Part shown: one piece after another, positions 56,054 through 64,000 of the stretch
Numbering within the stretch: the stretch's first letter is position 1
How the letters are laid out: the number at the start of each line of letters is the position of its first letter
Assembly (NCBI GenBank): GCA_963697965.1
Contig: OY969108.1
Coordinates: forward strand, 2,604,001-2,668,000
DNA from: JAPLJC01 sp963697965
GTDB lineage: Bacteria; Desulfobacterota; Desulfobaccia; Desulfobaccales; 0-14-0-80-60-11
Length of the DNA: 64,000 bases
Reading direction: 5' to 3'
Position numbers and translations under genes: made by a program
The notes under the pieces: generated by a model
What the model was told of the DNA's origin: nothing
The model's database searches: none
What the model saw: the letters and a program-made list of their open reading frames with translations, nothing else

Positions 56054-57237
56054 CTGTCATTTATCTGGACAACAACGCCACCACCCAGGTAGATGCGGCC
56101 GTCCTGGAAGCGATGCTCCCTTATTACCACGAGCTCTACGGCAACCCCTCCAGCATGCACACCTTCGGAGGGCAGGTGGGCCGGCGGCTGCGGGAGGCCC
56201 GGGAGCAGGTAGCGGCCCTCCTGGGCGCCGCCCCGGACGAGATCATCTTCACCAGTTGCGGCAGCGAAAGCGACAACACCGCCATCCGCTCGGCCCTGGC
56301 CACATTCCCCGGCAGGCGCCACATCGTCACCTCCCGGGTGGAGCACCCGGCCATCAACGCCCTGGTGGCCCACCTGGCCAAGGAAGGTTACCGGATCACC
56401 GAACTGCCGGTGGACAGCCAGGGCCGCTTGAACCTCGATCAATACGACCAGGCCCTCACCCCGGATACCGCCATCGCCTCCCTGATGTGGGCCAACAACG
56501 AAACCGGGGTCATCTTTCCGGTGGAGCAGGCCGCGGCCCTGGCCCGCAACAAGGGTATCCTGTTCCACACTGACGCGGTGCAGGCCGTGGGCAAGATCCC
56601 CATCGACCTTCGGCAAAACTCCATTGACATGCTCTCTCTGTCCGGCCACAAGCTGCACGCCGCCAAGGGAGTGGGGGTCCTGTACGTGCGCAAAGGCACC
56701 AAATTCGCGCCTCTCCTGATCGGCGGCCATCAGGAAAAGGGGCGCCGGGGCGGCACCGAAAACGTTCCCAGCATTATCGGCCTGGGGGTGGCCTGCCAGT
56801 TGGCTGCCCAGAGAATGGACGAGGAAAACACCAGGGTGAAAGCCCTGCGGGACAAGCTGGAGAACGCCCTGTTGGCCGGCATCCCGAAGAGCCGGGTGAA
56901 CGGCGACCGGGTGCAGCGGCTCCCCAATACCAGCAATATCAGCTTCGAATCCATCGAAGGGGAGGCCATCCTCCTGTTGATCAATGAACTGGGCATCTGC
57001 GCCTCTTCCGGCTCCGCCTGCACCTCCGGGTCCCTGCAGCCGTCCCATGTGCTCCGGGCCATGGGTGTGCCCTTCACCATGGCCCACGGCTCCATTCGCT
57101 TCAGTCTCAGCGTTTTCAACACCGAGCGGGAGATCGACTATGTCGTCGAAAAATTTCCGCTGGTCATCGAAAAACTGCGGGCCCTGTCCCCTTACTGGGG
57201 GGTGGGCGAGGCCGTCTGCGCCACCATGGAAGGCTGA
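56050..57237 (+). CDS. nifS: Cysteine desulfurase NifS
   Basis: 395 residues from ATG 56050 (ATGA overlap with nifU). NNATTQVDAAVLEAM, SGSESDNTAI-like CGSESDNTAIRSAL, HxxDAVQAVGK (FHTDAVQAVGKI) and SLSGHKLHAAKGVG with the PLP lysine are present. The active Cys is in SGSACTSGSLQPSHVL. The long frame upstream inside nifU is a read-through of another frame; the start at LDNNATTQ fits the family. It supplies sulfur from cysteine to NifU. CysE and CysK follow, giving a cysteine-to-cluster set. Confidence 0.96.
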   Translation: MTVIYLDNNATTQVDAAVLEAMLPYYHELYGNPSSMHTFGGQVGRRLREAREQVAALLGAAPDEIIFTSCGSESDNTAIRSALATFPGRRHIVTSRVEHPAINALVAHLAKEGYRITELPVDSQGRLNLDQYDQALTPDTAIASLMWANNETGVIFPVEQAAALARNKGILFHTDAVQAVGKIPIDLRQNSIDMLSLSGHKLHAAKGVGVLYVRKGTKFAPLLIGGHQEKGRRGGTENVPSIIGLGVACQLAAQRMDEENTRVKALRDKLENALLAGIPKSRVNGDRVQRLPNTSNISFESIEGEAILLLINELGICASSGSACTSGSLQPSHVLRAMGVPFTMAHGSIRFSLSVFNTEREIDYVVEKFPLVIEKLRALSPYWGVGEAVCATMEG

Positions 57238-57246
57238 GAGGAGATT

Positions 57247-58218
57247 ATGACTGCCAAGGCAGATCCGGAATTCAATGACCGTTGCAAGGTGGAGGCCAGG
57301 ACCGCGCAGGAATTCCGGGAAGCCATCCCCCAGATCGTCGAGCAACTGGTGGCCTCCTGCCATCTGGAAGACTGCTTCGACCACGTGGGCCCGGAGCCCA
57401 TCCCCTCCCGAGAGCAGGCGATCGACCTCATCCACCGGGCCTGCCGCCTCCTTTACCCCGGCTATTTCATCCGCAAACGGGTGGATCAGATCAACCTGGG
57501 CTACTATTTCGGCCAGGAAGCGGTGGCCTTTTTCGACGTCCTGTCCCGACAGATCACCCTGGCCATCCGCCACGAATGCCTGCGCCACGACCTCCCCTGC
57601 ACCCATTGCGAAGAGCGGGGCCAGGAGGACGCCATCCGTTTTATGCGCGAGCTGCCCCGCCTGCGTCGGGCCCTGGCCAAAGATGTGCGGGCCGCCTATG
57701 AGGGCGATCCCGCGGCCCAGAGCTTTGATGAGATCATCTTCAGCTATCCGGGCCAGTTTGCGGTCAGCGTTTACCGCCTGGCCCACCAACTGGTGGACCA
57801 GGACGTCCCCCTGATTCCCCGCATCATGACGGAATACGCCCACGGCGCCACGGGGATCGACATCCACCCCGGGGCCCACATCGGCGAGAGCTTCTTTATC
57901 GATCACGGGACCGGGGTGGTGATCGGGGAGACCACCGAGATCGGCGACCGGGTGCGGCTATACCAGGGGGTGACCCTGGGAGCCCTTTCCCTGCCCCGGG
58001 AGCAGGTGGACTCGCTGCGCCTGGTGAAGCGCCACCCCACTGTCCAGGATGACGTCATCATCTATGCCCAGGCCACCATCCTGGGGGGTAAAACCGTCAT
58101 CGGGGCGCGCTCCGTCATCGGCGGCAACGTCTGGATCACCGAGTCGGTGCCCCCGGACACCAAGGTCTTTTTAAAGAAGCCGGAGCTGATTTACCAGGGC
58201 ACGAAAAGCAGCAAGTAG
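57247..58218 (+). CDS. cysE: Serine O-acetyltransferase (CysE/EpsC-like)
   Basis: 323 residues. Large N-terminal alpha-helical region with HECLRHDLPC, then the left-handed beta-helix of hexapeptide repeats in the last 120 residues (ATGIDIHPGAHIGESFFIDH, VVIGETTEIGDRVRLYQGVT). The His in IDHGTGVVIG is the catalytic position. It makes O-acetylserine for CysK. It has the long form typical of EpsC/SAT variants. Spacing of 9 bases after nifS suggests one operon. Confidence 0.93.
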   Translation: MTAKADPEFNDRCKVEARTAQEFREAIPQIVEQLVASCHLEDCFDHVGPEPIPSREQAIDLIHRACRLLYPGYFIRKRVDQINLGYYFGQEAVAFFDVLSRQITLAIRHECLRHDLPCTHCEERGQEDAIRFMRELPRLRRALAKDVRAAYEGDPAAQSFDEIIFSYPGQFAVSVYRLAHQLVDQDVPLIPRIMTEYAHGATGIDIHPGAHIGESFFIDHGTGVVIGETTEIGDRVRLYQGVTLGALSLPREQVDSLRLVKRHPTVQDDVIIYAQATILGGKTVIGARSVIGGNVWITESVPPDTKVFLKKPELIYQGTKSSK

Positions 58219-58240
58219 CCTCGGGTCCGGGGCCGACTTT

Positions 58241-58300
58241 GTCATCCTGAGCGAAGCGAAGGATCTAGATCCTTCGGTCGCTTCGCTCCCTCAGAATGAC
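58241..58300. repeat. Palindromic intergenic repeat
   Basis: GTCATCCTGAGCGAAGCGAA runs into a near-complement arm ending TCAGAATGAC; centre AGATCT-like. The hairpin between cysE and cysK could reduce read-through. This repeat type occurs in many bacterial genomes. Confidence 0.75.
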
Positions 58301-58327
58301 AAAAATGGGGACTTTCGCAGAGGTCTC

Positions 58328-58372
58328 AACTTTGAACTTTAAACTTTGAACTTTGAACCTTCAACCTTGAAT
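58328..58372. repeat. AACTTTG-type tandem repeat
   Basis: Degenerate units of AACTTTG lie between the palindrome and cysK. The same repeat type is at 18945-19003. Confidence 0.7.
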
Positions 58373-58395
58373 TTATCCTTTCTGGAGGGCTGAAA

Positions 58396-59325
58396 ATGAG
58401 TGGCATCCTTTCCGACCTCATGCAGGCCGTGGGGAAAACTCCACTGGTGCGGCTCAACGCCCTGGGCCGGGGCCTGCCCGGCGCCCTGGTGGCCAAGATA
58501 GAATCCATGAACCCCCTGGGCAGCGTCAAGGACCGCATCGGCGCGGCCATGATCCAGGCGGCTGAGGCCCAGGGCCTGATTACCCCGGACACCCTGATCG
58601 TCGAACCCACCAGCGGCAACACCGGCATTGCCCTGGCCTTCGTCTGCGCCGCCCGCAGGTATCGCCTCATCCTCACCATGCCGGAAACCATGAGCCTGGA
58701 GCGCCGCAAGCTCTTAAAGCACCTGGCCGCGGAACTGGTGCTCACCCCGGGCAGCCAGGGCATGACCGGGGCCATCAACCGGGCCCGGGAGCTAGTGGCC
58801 GAGACCAGGGGGGCCTTCATGCCCAACCAGTTCGCCAACCCGGCCAACCCGGAGGTTCACCGCCGCACCACCGCCGAAGAGATTTGGGCTGACACCGGGG
58901 GCGCCGTGGATTTCCTGGTGGCCGGGGTGGGCACCGGGGGCACCATCACCGGGGTGGCCGAAGTGATCAAGGCCCGCAAGCCTTCCTTTAAGGCGGTGGC
59001 GGTGGAGCCCGCGGCCTCGCCGGTGCTCTCCGGCGGCCCACCCGGCCCCCATAAAATCCAGGGTATCGGCGCCGGCTTCATCCCCGAGATCCTCAATATC
59101 CGGATCATTGACGAAATCATCCCGGTGAGCAACGAGGCGGCCTTCGAAACCGCCCGCCAGGTAGCCAAGCAGGAGGGCATCCTCTGCGGCATCTCCTCCG
59201 GGGCCGCGGTCTCTGCCGCGCTCACGGTGGCTGCCCGGCCCGAAAACCAGGGGAGGCTCATCGTGGTGATTCTCCCCAGCACCGGCGAGCGCTACCTGAG
59301 CACCGAACTGTTTGCCCAGACCTGA
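58396..59325 (+). CDS. cysK: Cysteine synthase A
   Basis: 309 residues, fold type II PLP enzyme. NPLGSVKDRIGAAMI contains Lys45 for PLP, PTSGNTGIALAFV binds substrate, and VGTGGTITGVAEVIKARKP binds phosphate. It converts O-acetylserine plus sulfide to cysteine; the acetylserine comes from cysE next door. Ribosome site GGAGGG is about ten bases before ATG. A 27-base segment (59072-59098) recurs exactly at 27412-27438. Confidence 0.96.
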   Translation: MSGILSDLMQAVGKTPLVRLNALGRGLPGALVAKIESMNPLGSVKDRIGAAMIQAAEAQGLITPDTLIVEPTSGNTGIALAFVCAARRYRLILTMPETMSLERRKLLKHLAAELVLTPGSQGMTGAINRARELVAETRGAFMPNQFANPANPEVHRRTTAEEIWADTGGAVDFLVAGVGTGGTITGVAEVIKARKPSFKAVAVEPAASPVLSGGPPGPHKIQGIGAGFIPEILNIRIIDEIIPVSNEAAFETARQVAKQEGILCGISSGAAVSAALTVAARPENQGRLIVVILPSTGERYLSTELFAQT

Positions 59326-59361
59326 ACCAAAGAAGGGAAAATTAAAATATTGCCAACGGAA

Positions 59362-59392
59362 AAGGGCGGCCAGGATTTATCCTGCCGCCCTT
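59362..59392. terminator. Bidirectional Rho-independent-type terminator
   Basis: AAGGGCGG-CC-AGGAT and its complement ATCCT-G-CCGCCCTT form a strong stem with a loop of about two bases, followed by TTAAT. It lies between the convergent cysK and dksA-type genes and can serve both. Confidence 0.8.
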
Positions 59393-59416
59393 AATATGCG
59401 TTGATATGGTTACCTG

Positions 59417-59803
59417 TTAGCGAGCCGTGGCCTTGGCCAGTTTTTCCCGTTGAGACATACAGTTGCGGCACAAAGGGGTTTCCGGCATGATCTCCAGACG
59501 CCGGGGTTCGATGGGCTGGCTGCAGACCTCGCAGAGGCCGTAAGTGCCGTTTTCCAGGCGCTGCATGGCCTCCTCTATGGCCTCCAGTTCCTGGCGTTTA
59601 GGTCCCAGGAGGGTGAGGCTGGTTTCGGCCAGCAGGCTGACCGTGGCCTGGTCTTCCTCATCCCGGGCGGTGGCCAGCATCTCCTGGTAACCGTCGCCGA
59701 TGCTGCTCTTGAGCTGCTCCTTGACCTCCAGCCAGAGGAGATTCTTGCGCTCCAGCAGGCGATCCTTTACCTCCGCCAGTCTCGCGTGGGTCAGTCCTGC
59801 CAT
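59417..59803 (-). CDS. DksA/TraR-family zinc-finger regulator
   Basis: 128 residues from ATG 59803. Coiled-coil-like helices (about 1-75) are followed by the zinc finger CEVCSQPIEPRRLEIMPETP with the second pair CRNC. The GLCEVC motif keeps Cys but the DxxDxA tip of true DksA is not obvious. It is probably an RNA-polymerase secondary channel binder or a related DksA-like protein. GGAGGG eight bases before ATG 59803 supports this start over 59842. Downstream of the sigma factor gene. Confidence 0.88.
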   Translation of the reverse strand: MAGLTHARLAEVKDRLLERKNLLWLEVKEQLKSSIGDGYQEMLATARDEEDQATVSLLAETSLTLLGPKRQELEAIEEAMQRLENGTYGLCEVCSQPIEPRRLEIMPETPLCRNCMSQREKLAKATAR

Positions 59804-59860
59804 CCTTGGTCCCTCCACAAGGTCGGTTGGCGAGGCCGCCATGGGGGTTGGCCCCGGGGG

Positions 59861-61162
59861 TTACTCCAGAAAATCCTCCAACGCCGCTTTGCGGGTGGGG
59901 TGTTTCAGACGCTTCAAGGCCTTTTTCTCAATCTGGCGGATGCGCTCCCGGGAAACCTTGAAGGCCCGGCCGATCTCCTCCAGGGTGTGCTCCACCTCTT
60001 CCCCGATTCCGAAGCGCATCTTCATGATCTTCTCTTCCCGGGCGGTGAGGGTGGTGAGGATGGACCCGGTCTTCTCACCCAACTGGGAATCGAGGATGGC
60101 CTCGTAAGGGGAGACCGCCTTGTCGTTGCGGATGAAGTCACCCAGCCGGTCCCCTTCGTCCCCCACCGGGGTCTCCAGGGAAATAAGCTCGTCGGCCAGG
60201 TTAGTGACCAGGAGAATCTTGTCCTCGGGCACCCCGGAGCGCTCAGAGATCTCCCGCAGGTTGGGCTCCCGGCCCAATTCCTTCAGAAGGTCGTAAAAGG
60301 CCCGGTAACAACGGTTGCGAATCTCCTGCAGGTGCACCGGAATCCGGATGGTCCGGGTCTTGTCGTAGATGGCCCGGGTGATGGTCTGCCGGATCCACCA
60401 GGAGGCAAAGGTGCTGAGGCGGTAGCCGGTGGTGTAGTCGTAGCGGGTAACCGCCTTCATCAGCCCCAGGTTGCCTTCCTGAATCAGGTCGGAGAAGGTC
60501 AAGCCCCGGTGCAGGTACTTTTTGGCGATGCTCACCACCAGACGCAGGTTGGCCTTGATCATCTGATCCCGGGCCAGGTTGACCTCGCCTTCAGTGACCT
60601 GGATGCGATTGGCCAGTTCCTCCACTTCATTGGCCTCGGGATGGTGCTTCTGAATCTGGACCAGTTTCTGATGGATAACCTTGAAGAGCTTCTCTTTGCT
60701 CTGCGCGGTCTTATCCAGGGTCTTAAACCATTCCTGGACCTTCTTTTGGAGATAGCAAATCTCTTCGAGATCGGATTTCGCCTGGGAAACCAGTTCGAAG
60801 ACGGCCTCCTGTCCCTCTTTGATGATGCGGCCCAGATGGCGCTCCTCTTCCGGGGAGAGGATGGAATAGCGCAGCATCTCCCGGAAATAAGCGGCCACCA
60901 GCCCCTCATGTTCCGGGATCTCCTCCACCTCCACGTCTTCCAGTTCCTCCTCCACACCTTCCTCCGGCCCGCCGCCATAAGCGGCCACGTCCAACTGGTC
61001 GGTCACTTCCAGTTCTTCGTCGGCCGGACCTTCGTAAGGGGCGCGGAAATCGAGGGATTCGTTATCTTCCCCGGGAACTATGAGATGAAATTGATCATAG
61101 GCGACCAACGGTTCGTTGGCGCCACCCAGATCAAGGAATTTCTTCAGGTAGTCTTTTTCCAT
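59861..61162 (-). CDS. RNA polymerase sigma-70 family factor (RpoD-like, group 2)
   Basis: 433 residues. Acidic N-terminus (about 30-95, Glu-rich) without region 1.1. Region 1.2 is near YFREMLRYSILSPEEERHL, region 2 is SIAKKYLHRGLTFSDLIQEG and the -10 region QxxRxxFxWWI-like FASWWIRQTITRAI, region 3 is LGREPNLREISERS and region 4 is LEEIGRAFKVSRERIRQIEK. The order is complete for promoter recognition. Missing region 1.1 and length of 433 suggest a group 2 or RpoS-like factor instead of the primary sigma. A promoter lies directly upstream (61211-61238). Confidence 0.92.
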   Translation of the reverse strand: MEKDYLKKFLDLGGANEPLVAYDQFHLIVPGEDNESLDFRAPYEGPADEELEVTDQLDVAAYGGGPEEGVEEELEDVEVEEIPEHEGLVAAYFREMLRYSILSPEEERHLGRIIKEGQEAVFELVSQAKSDLEEICYLQKKVQEWFKTLDKTAQSKEKLFKVIHQKLVQIQKHHPEANEVEELANRIQVTEGEVNLARDQMIKANLRLVVSIAKKYLHRGLTFSDLIQEGNLGLMKAVTRYDYTTGYRLSTFASWWIRQTITRAIYDKTRTIRIPVHLQEIRNRCYRAFYDLLKELGREPNLREISERSGVPEDKILLVTNLADELISLETPVGDEGDRLGDFIRNDKAVSPYEAILDSQLGEKTGSILTTLTAREEKIMKMRFGIGEEVEHTLEEIGRAFKVSRERIRQIEKKALKRLKHPTRKAALEDFLE

Positions 61163-61210
61163 GTATGGGTATTCCTCGTGGTTGCCCAGCGCATAGAGGT
61201 TAAATGATGT

Positions 61211-61238
61211 ATTGTATCGGATTATGCGGCTAAGTCAA
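61211..61238 (-). promoter_or_regulatory. Sigma-70 promoter of the sigma factor gene
   Basis: On the minus strand, TTGACT (61238-61233) is followed after 16 bases by TACAAT (61216-61211). Both hexamers are close to consensus. The -10 lies about 50 bases before the sigma start codon. Confidence 0.85.
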
Positions 61239-61694
61239 GAACAATTTTCTATTTTTTACTCATTGGCCATCGAGGCCGGAACCTTTAATTTGCCGATTAT
61301 TGGCTATTTTTCCCGACAATCTCTTAATTATCCGTCCCAGGCCCCAAAACGCACCCGCGGCCATCCAAAAAGCCCTGCCAGCAAAGCCGTTGTCACTGAT
61401 TCCCGCGTCAGGGCCGGCATCTGAACCCGAAATCTGCCAGCGGTTCAGGCTCGCACCCAAGCCTTCCCCGGATAGGGTTTACGGCCCGGCCTCACCTGCC
61501 AATCGTTTGCTGCCCACTATCTACCAGGCCACCTCTATATTGGCTAATCTCTTGAATAAATAAGATAATTATCTATAAAAGGTTGTCAAGGGCTTCCATG
61601 ATTTACCTGCACTTTATTTTTTCCAGGTACCCGGCCTTGACCCTGCCCCCACCCGGCGTTATGATTTCGCCACCCCCTAGTTGCGAGGCTCCCA
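61239..61694. other. Intergenic region between sigma factor and exoribonuclease genes
   Basis: About 456 bases, no supportable gene. The minus-strand -35 box lies at its left edge. Short frames on both strands lack features. TTGACCCTG at 61635 is only a possible -35. Confidence 0.4.
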
Positions 61695-62696
61695 ATGGAC
61701 CATCAATTTATCGACCAATTGCAGGAAGGCCTGACGGTGCACCAATTCTTCCTGGTGCGACAGCTGGAGAGCCGCACCGATAAGACCGGCGCCCCTTACC
61801 TGTCCCTGGTGCTGGGCGACAGGAGCGGCACCCTGGTGGCCCGGGTCTGGAGCAAGACCCTGGCCAAATGTCCCGGTCCCTTCGCCCCGGGGGATTACGT
61901 GGCAGTCCAGGGCCAGGTCGATTCCTACAAGGGCGAGATCCAGCTCACCGTGCAATACCTCAATACGGTTGCCGCGCTCACGGCCCTGGGCAAGGATCTC
62001 AAGGACTTCGATCCGGAAATCCTGCAGTGGTCCACCGCCTATGACCGCCAGCAGTTGTGGGGGGAGCTGCGCCAATTGGCCGAAACCCATATCCAGCCGC
62101 CCCTAAGGCAGTTGGTGCTGCGCCTGTTGGACCGCTACCAGGAGCTGTTCCTGGTGTGCCCCGCGGCCCGCCTCTACCACCATCCTTATCGGGGGGGTCT
62201 GCTGGAGCACACCTGGTTTGTGGCCCGCCATGCCCTGGCCTCCCTGAGCATCTACACCGACCTCAACCCCAGCCTAACCTTGGCCGGCGCCATCCTCCAC
62301 GATTTGGGAAAGGTCAAGGAAATCACCAACCCCGCCGCCCCGGAGTTCACGGTCCCAGGCCAACTCCTGGGCCATATTGTCCTGGGCTGGGAGATGGTGC
62401 GGGAGGAAGCCAGGGCCATGAACTTCTCCGACGCCAACCTGCTCATACATCTAGAACACATCATATTGGCTCATCACGGCGTCCTGGAATTCGGCTCCCC
62501 GGTTCCGCCCAAGACCCGGGAGGCCATGCTGGTTTATACCCTCGACGACCTGGACGCCAAACTCAAGATGATGTCCCAACACCTGGAAAGCGACTCGGGA
62601 GAGGGAGATTTTACCAGCTACCACCGGGTCTTGCAGCGGGGACTCTATAAAGGCGGAAAAACGAAGGAGACCGGCGGCCAGGAAAGCAATGAATGA
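61695..62696 (+). CDS. 3'-5' exoribonuclease YhaM-like (OB fold + HD domain)
   Basis: 333 residues. N-terminal OB-fold (about 15-105) with LSLVLGDRSGTLVARVWS and YVAVQGQVDSYKGEIQL. Central HD domain (about 155-300) with HHPYRGGLLEHTWFVARHAL and GAILHDLGKVKEI, the metal-binding His/Asp set. This is the YhaM/CBF1-type order. It degrades RNA or DNA 3' ends. The C-terminus has a QHLESDSGEGDFTSYHRV segment typical of the family. Confidence 0.88.
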   Translation: MDHQFIDQLQEGLTVHQFFLVRQLESRTDKTGAPYLSLVLGDRSGTLVARVWSKTLAKCPGPFAPGDYVAVQGQVDSYKGEIQLTVQYLNTVAALTALGKDLKDFDPEILQWSTAYDRQQLWGELRQLAETHIQPPLRQLVLRLLDRYQELFLVCPAARLYHHPYRGGLLEHTWFVARHALASLSIYTDLNPSLTLAGAILHDLGKVKEITNPAAPEFTVPGQLLGHIVLGWEMVREEARAMNFSDANLLIHLEHIILAHHGVLEFGSPVPPKTREAMLVYTLDDLDAKLKMMSQHLESDSGEGDFTSYHRVLQRGLYKGGKTKETGGQESNE

Positions 62697-62806
62697 GTAA
62701 TTGACTTTTTGCAATCTCGTTCTTACTTTCAAATTAATACCGTGCAGGGCCGCGGCAAGGCGGCATTTTGGCATAGGCCCCGGGAAAGTCAACCAGGAGG
62801 GCATTT

Positions 62807-63286
62807 ATGTTTAAGAAGCTTTTGGTTCCGCTGGACGGCTCGGACATTGCGGCGAAGATTCTTCCCAAGGTTGTAGAGCTTGCCAGGTGCAGTCAGGCCA
62901 AAGTGACCCTCTTCCATGTCTGCCAGCGCGGGATCTTGCCCAGCAAGGCCGCCGAGGCCCGGGAGGAAAAATTCTGCTCCACCTTCCTGGCCGAGGCCGG
63001 GAAGGGCCTCCAGGAACAGGGCCTGGACGCGGACTGGACTTGCGTGGACGGGGCGCCGGCCCGGGAAATCATGGCCTTCGCCCAGGATAAAGGTTGCGAC
63101 CTCATCGTCCTGGGCACCCACGGGGCCGGGGCAGTGGCCTGGTACCTGGGCGGGGTCGCCGAAAAGGTGGTCTCCCGTTCCGGGGTGCCGGTTCTCTTGG
63201 TACGGACCCTGGAAATCAAAGTCCCGCCCCTGAAAGAGGATTACTCTCCGGCGCCAGGGATTGACCTCCCCGATCCCAGGGCTTAA
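62807..63286 (+). CDS. Universal stress protein (UspA family)
   Basis: 159 residues, alpha/beta fold. MFKKLLVPLDGSDIAAKILP opens the domain. The nucleotide loop GTHGAGAVAWYLGGVAEKVV shows the G-x2-G-x9-G pattern, with Gly instead of Ser at the final position. The protein ends VPVLLVR followed by a 22-residue tail. Likely ATP-binding stress protein. A weak promoter (TTGACT at 62701) lies upstream. Confidence 0.92.
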   Translation: MFKKLLVPLDGSDIAAKILPKVVELARCSQAKVTLFHVCQRGILPSKAAEAREEKFCSTFLAEAGKGLQEQGLDADWTCVDGAPAREIMAFAQDKGCDLIVLGTHGAGAVAWYLGGVAEKVVSRSGVPVLLVRTLEIKVPPLKEDYSPAPGIDLPDPRA

Positions 63287-63300
63287 ATTCCCCGCTAGAT

Positions 63301-63389
63301 TAAAGTTGCCAGTCCGTACCCAGATAGGCGGCGATCACCTCCGGATTCTTCTGAACGGCCCGGGGCGGGCCCTTGGCGACGATTTCCTG
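63301..63389 (-). pseudogene. C-terminal fragment of a LivG-like ABC ATPase gene
   Basis: The minus strand encodes EIVAKGPPRAVQKNPEVIAA, YLGTDWQL and a stop. It resembles the end of branched-chain amino acid ABC ATPases (IAEGTPEEIRxNPxVIEAYLG). The rest of the gene is absent, and a small palindrome (GTAGCCTGCGGCTAC, 63389-63403) marks the 5' break. Confidence 0.65.
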
Positions 63390-63403
63390 TAGCCTGCGGC
63401 TAC

Positions 63404-63639
63404 CAAGTCAAGACGTTATCAATATTATCCCGTCACCGGGGAGACGCCTGTGCTACCGGGTTTTTTTCGGAAAACGGGAAACCTTCTCCTTCACCTTAGT
63501 TAATAGCAAAACTTCAGGGACCGCCGGGACTGGCCCGTTGGTCCCCTTTTGCTTCAGGGCCGCTCTCCTGGCGTCCTCCCTGCCGGCAAAAAATCCGGTG
63601 GCCGGCAACACCTTCTGCCTCCACCGGATCCAGGGCAAT
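63404..63639. other. Intergenic region between livG scrap and MFS gene
   Basis: About 236 bases. A minus-strand frame crossing this stretch (63453-63716) overlaps the MFS gene end and shows no recognisable domain. I cannot support any feature. Confidence 0.4.
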
Positions 63640-64000
63640 TTACCCCACTGCGGGAGCAGGTTCCTCCGGATGGGAGGTCTTGATGAACAAGGCCCCGATG
63701 ATGCCGACCACCACACAGAGCGCGATGAATACCCAGGCCCCCGTATAGGTCTTGCTCCCGTTGGCGTGGATAACTACCAGCATGCCGAAAATCTTGGCCG
63801 CAAAGGCGGCGACGAAATAGCCGACCCCATTAACGAAGCCCATCGCCTTGCCATAAACCTCAGGCGTAAAAATTTCGGCCGGCACCGCCAGAAACGGCCC
63901 CCAGGCCATGTTGGCAAAGAAACCCATCCCGCAAAGAGCCAGGGCCAGAATGGAATGATCCGCCGCTTTCAGCGAGGAGAGCAGCAGAATAAAAGGTATC
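63640..64000 (-). CDS. MFS transporter, C-terminal part (truncated by window edge)
   Basis: About 119 residues seen, ending at 63640. Membrane helices include WGPFLAVPAEIFTPEVYGKA, GYFVAAFAAKIFGMLVVIHA and AWVFIALCVVVGIIGALFIK, the last three helices of a major facilitator. The sequence AEIFTPEVYGKAMGFVNGVG resembles oxalate/formate or nitrate-type MFS carriers; substrate cannot be decided. Confidence 0.75.
   Translation of the reverse strand, partial: IPFILLLSSLKAADHSILALALCGMGFFANMAWGPFLAVPAEIFTPEVYGKAMGFVNGVGYFVAAFAAKIFGMLVVIHANGSKTYTGAWVFIALCVVVGIIGALFIKTSHPEEPAPAVG

Noticed and set aside
55708..57906. 732-codon minus-strand frame over nifU, nifS and cysE
   Set aside because: Antisense to well-recognised genes; GC-rich codon shadow with no domain.
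59450..61207. 585-codon plus-strand frame over the dksA-like and sigma genes
   Set aside because: Antisense shadow of clear minus-strand genes.
63453..63716. 87-codon minus-strand frame overlapping the MFS gene end
   Set aside because: Overlaps a real gene in another frame and has no domain.
1..64000. CRISPR array or phage-defence cassette
   Set aside because: No regularly spaced repeats and no cas or defence-type domains were seen.

Overview
The window is a GC-rich bacterial chromosome segment, most like a deltaproteobacterium (Desulfobacterota). That placement is an inference. It rests on overall GC and codon style, the three-domain NifU next to NifS, CysE and CysK, the DksA-type/sigma-70 pair, and an export block tied to a serine-palmitoyltransferase-like enzyme. 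No rRNA or tRNA gene and no CRISPR array was found.

Layout. (1) 1-10.6 kb, + strand: polytopic membrane proteins flank a tight run of six overlapping or closely spaced genes. These encode a serine palmitoyltransferase-like PLP enzyme, an FtsX/MacB-type permease, an ABC ATPase, a TolC-like outer-membrane protein, an HlyD-like adaptor and a GNAT-fold N-acyltransferase resembling the family that includes bacterial ceramide synthase. I read this as a candidate make-and-export module for sphingolipid-like (alpha-oxoamine-derived) lipids. (2) 10.9-42 kb, - strand: a large exopolysaccharide/O-glycan locus. It holds a WcaJ-type initiating transferase, two Gmd and one Fcl (GDP-deoxyhexose supply), about ten glycosyltransferases, a flippase, two glutamine-dependent amidotransferases (AsnB type), SGNH-fold proteins, methyltransferases, WbqC, two radical SAM/SPASM enzymes and a GNAT acetyltransferase. 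(3) 42-52.2 kb: the locus continues with a flippase-like (AglD-type) membrane protein, a DegT aminotransferase, a starch-synthase-like GT5 protein, methyltransferases and a large membrane protein. It is broken here by an IS1380-type insertion and by several gene remnants. (4) 52.8-59.3 kb: an S9 peptidase whose stop codon lies in a MITE-like repeat, then nifU-nifS-cysE-cysK (Fe-S cluster and cysteine synthesis). (5) 59.4-64 kb: a DksA/TraR-type regulator, an RpoD-like sigma factor with a clear promoter, a YhaM-type exoribonuclease, a universal stress protein, a livG scrap and the end of an MFS transporter.

The glycan locus contains AT-rich islands (about 22.7-29.4 and 48.5-52.2 kb) with foreign-looking codon use. 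It also carries many broken genes: three single-base frameshifts, two truncated B12-binding radical SAM genes, an SGNH gene lacking its nucleophile block, IS4 and DUF5681 scraps, and a shard identical over 27 nt to cysK. The IS1380 insertion is the cleanest event. It has 5-bp direct repeats, and removing the element plus one repeat restores a 213-residue methyltransferase exactly in frame.
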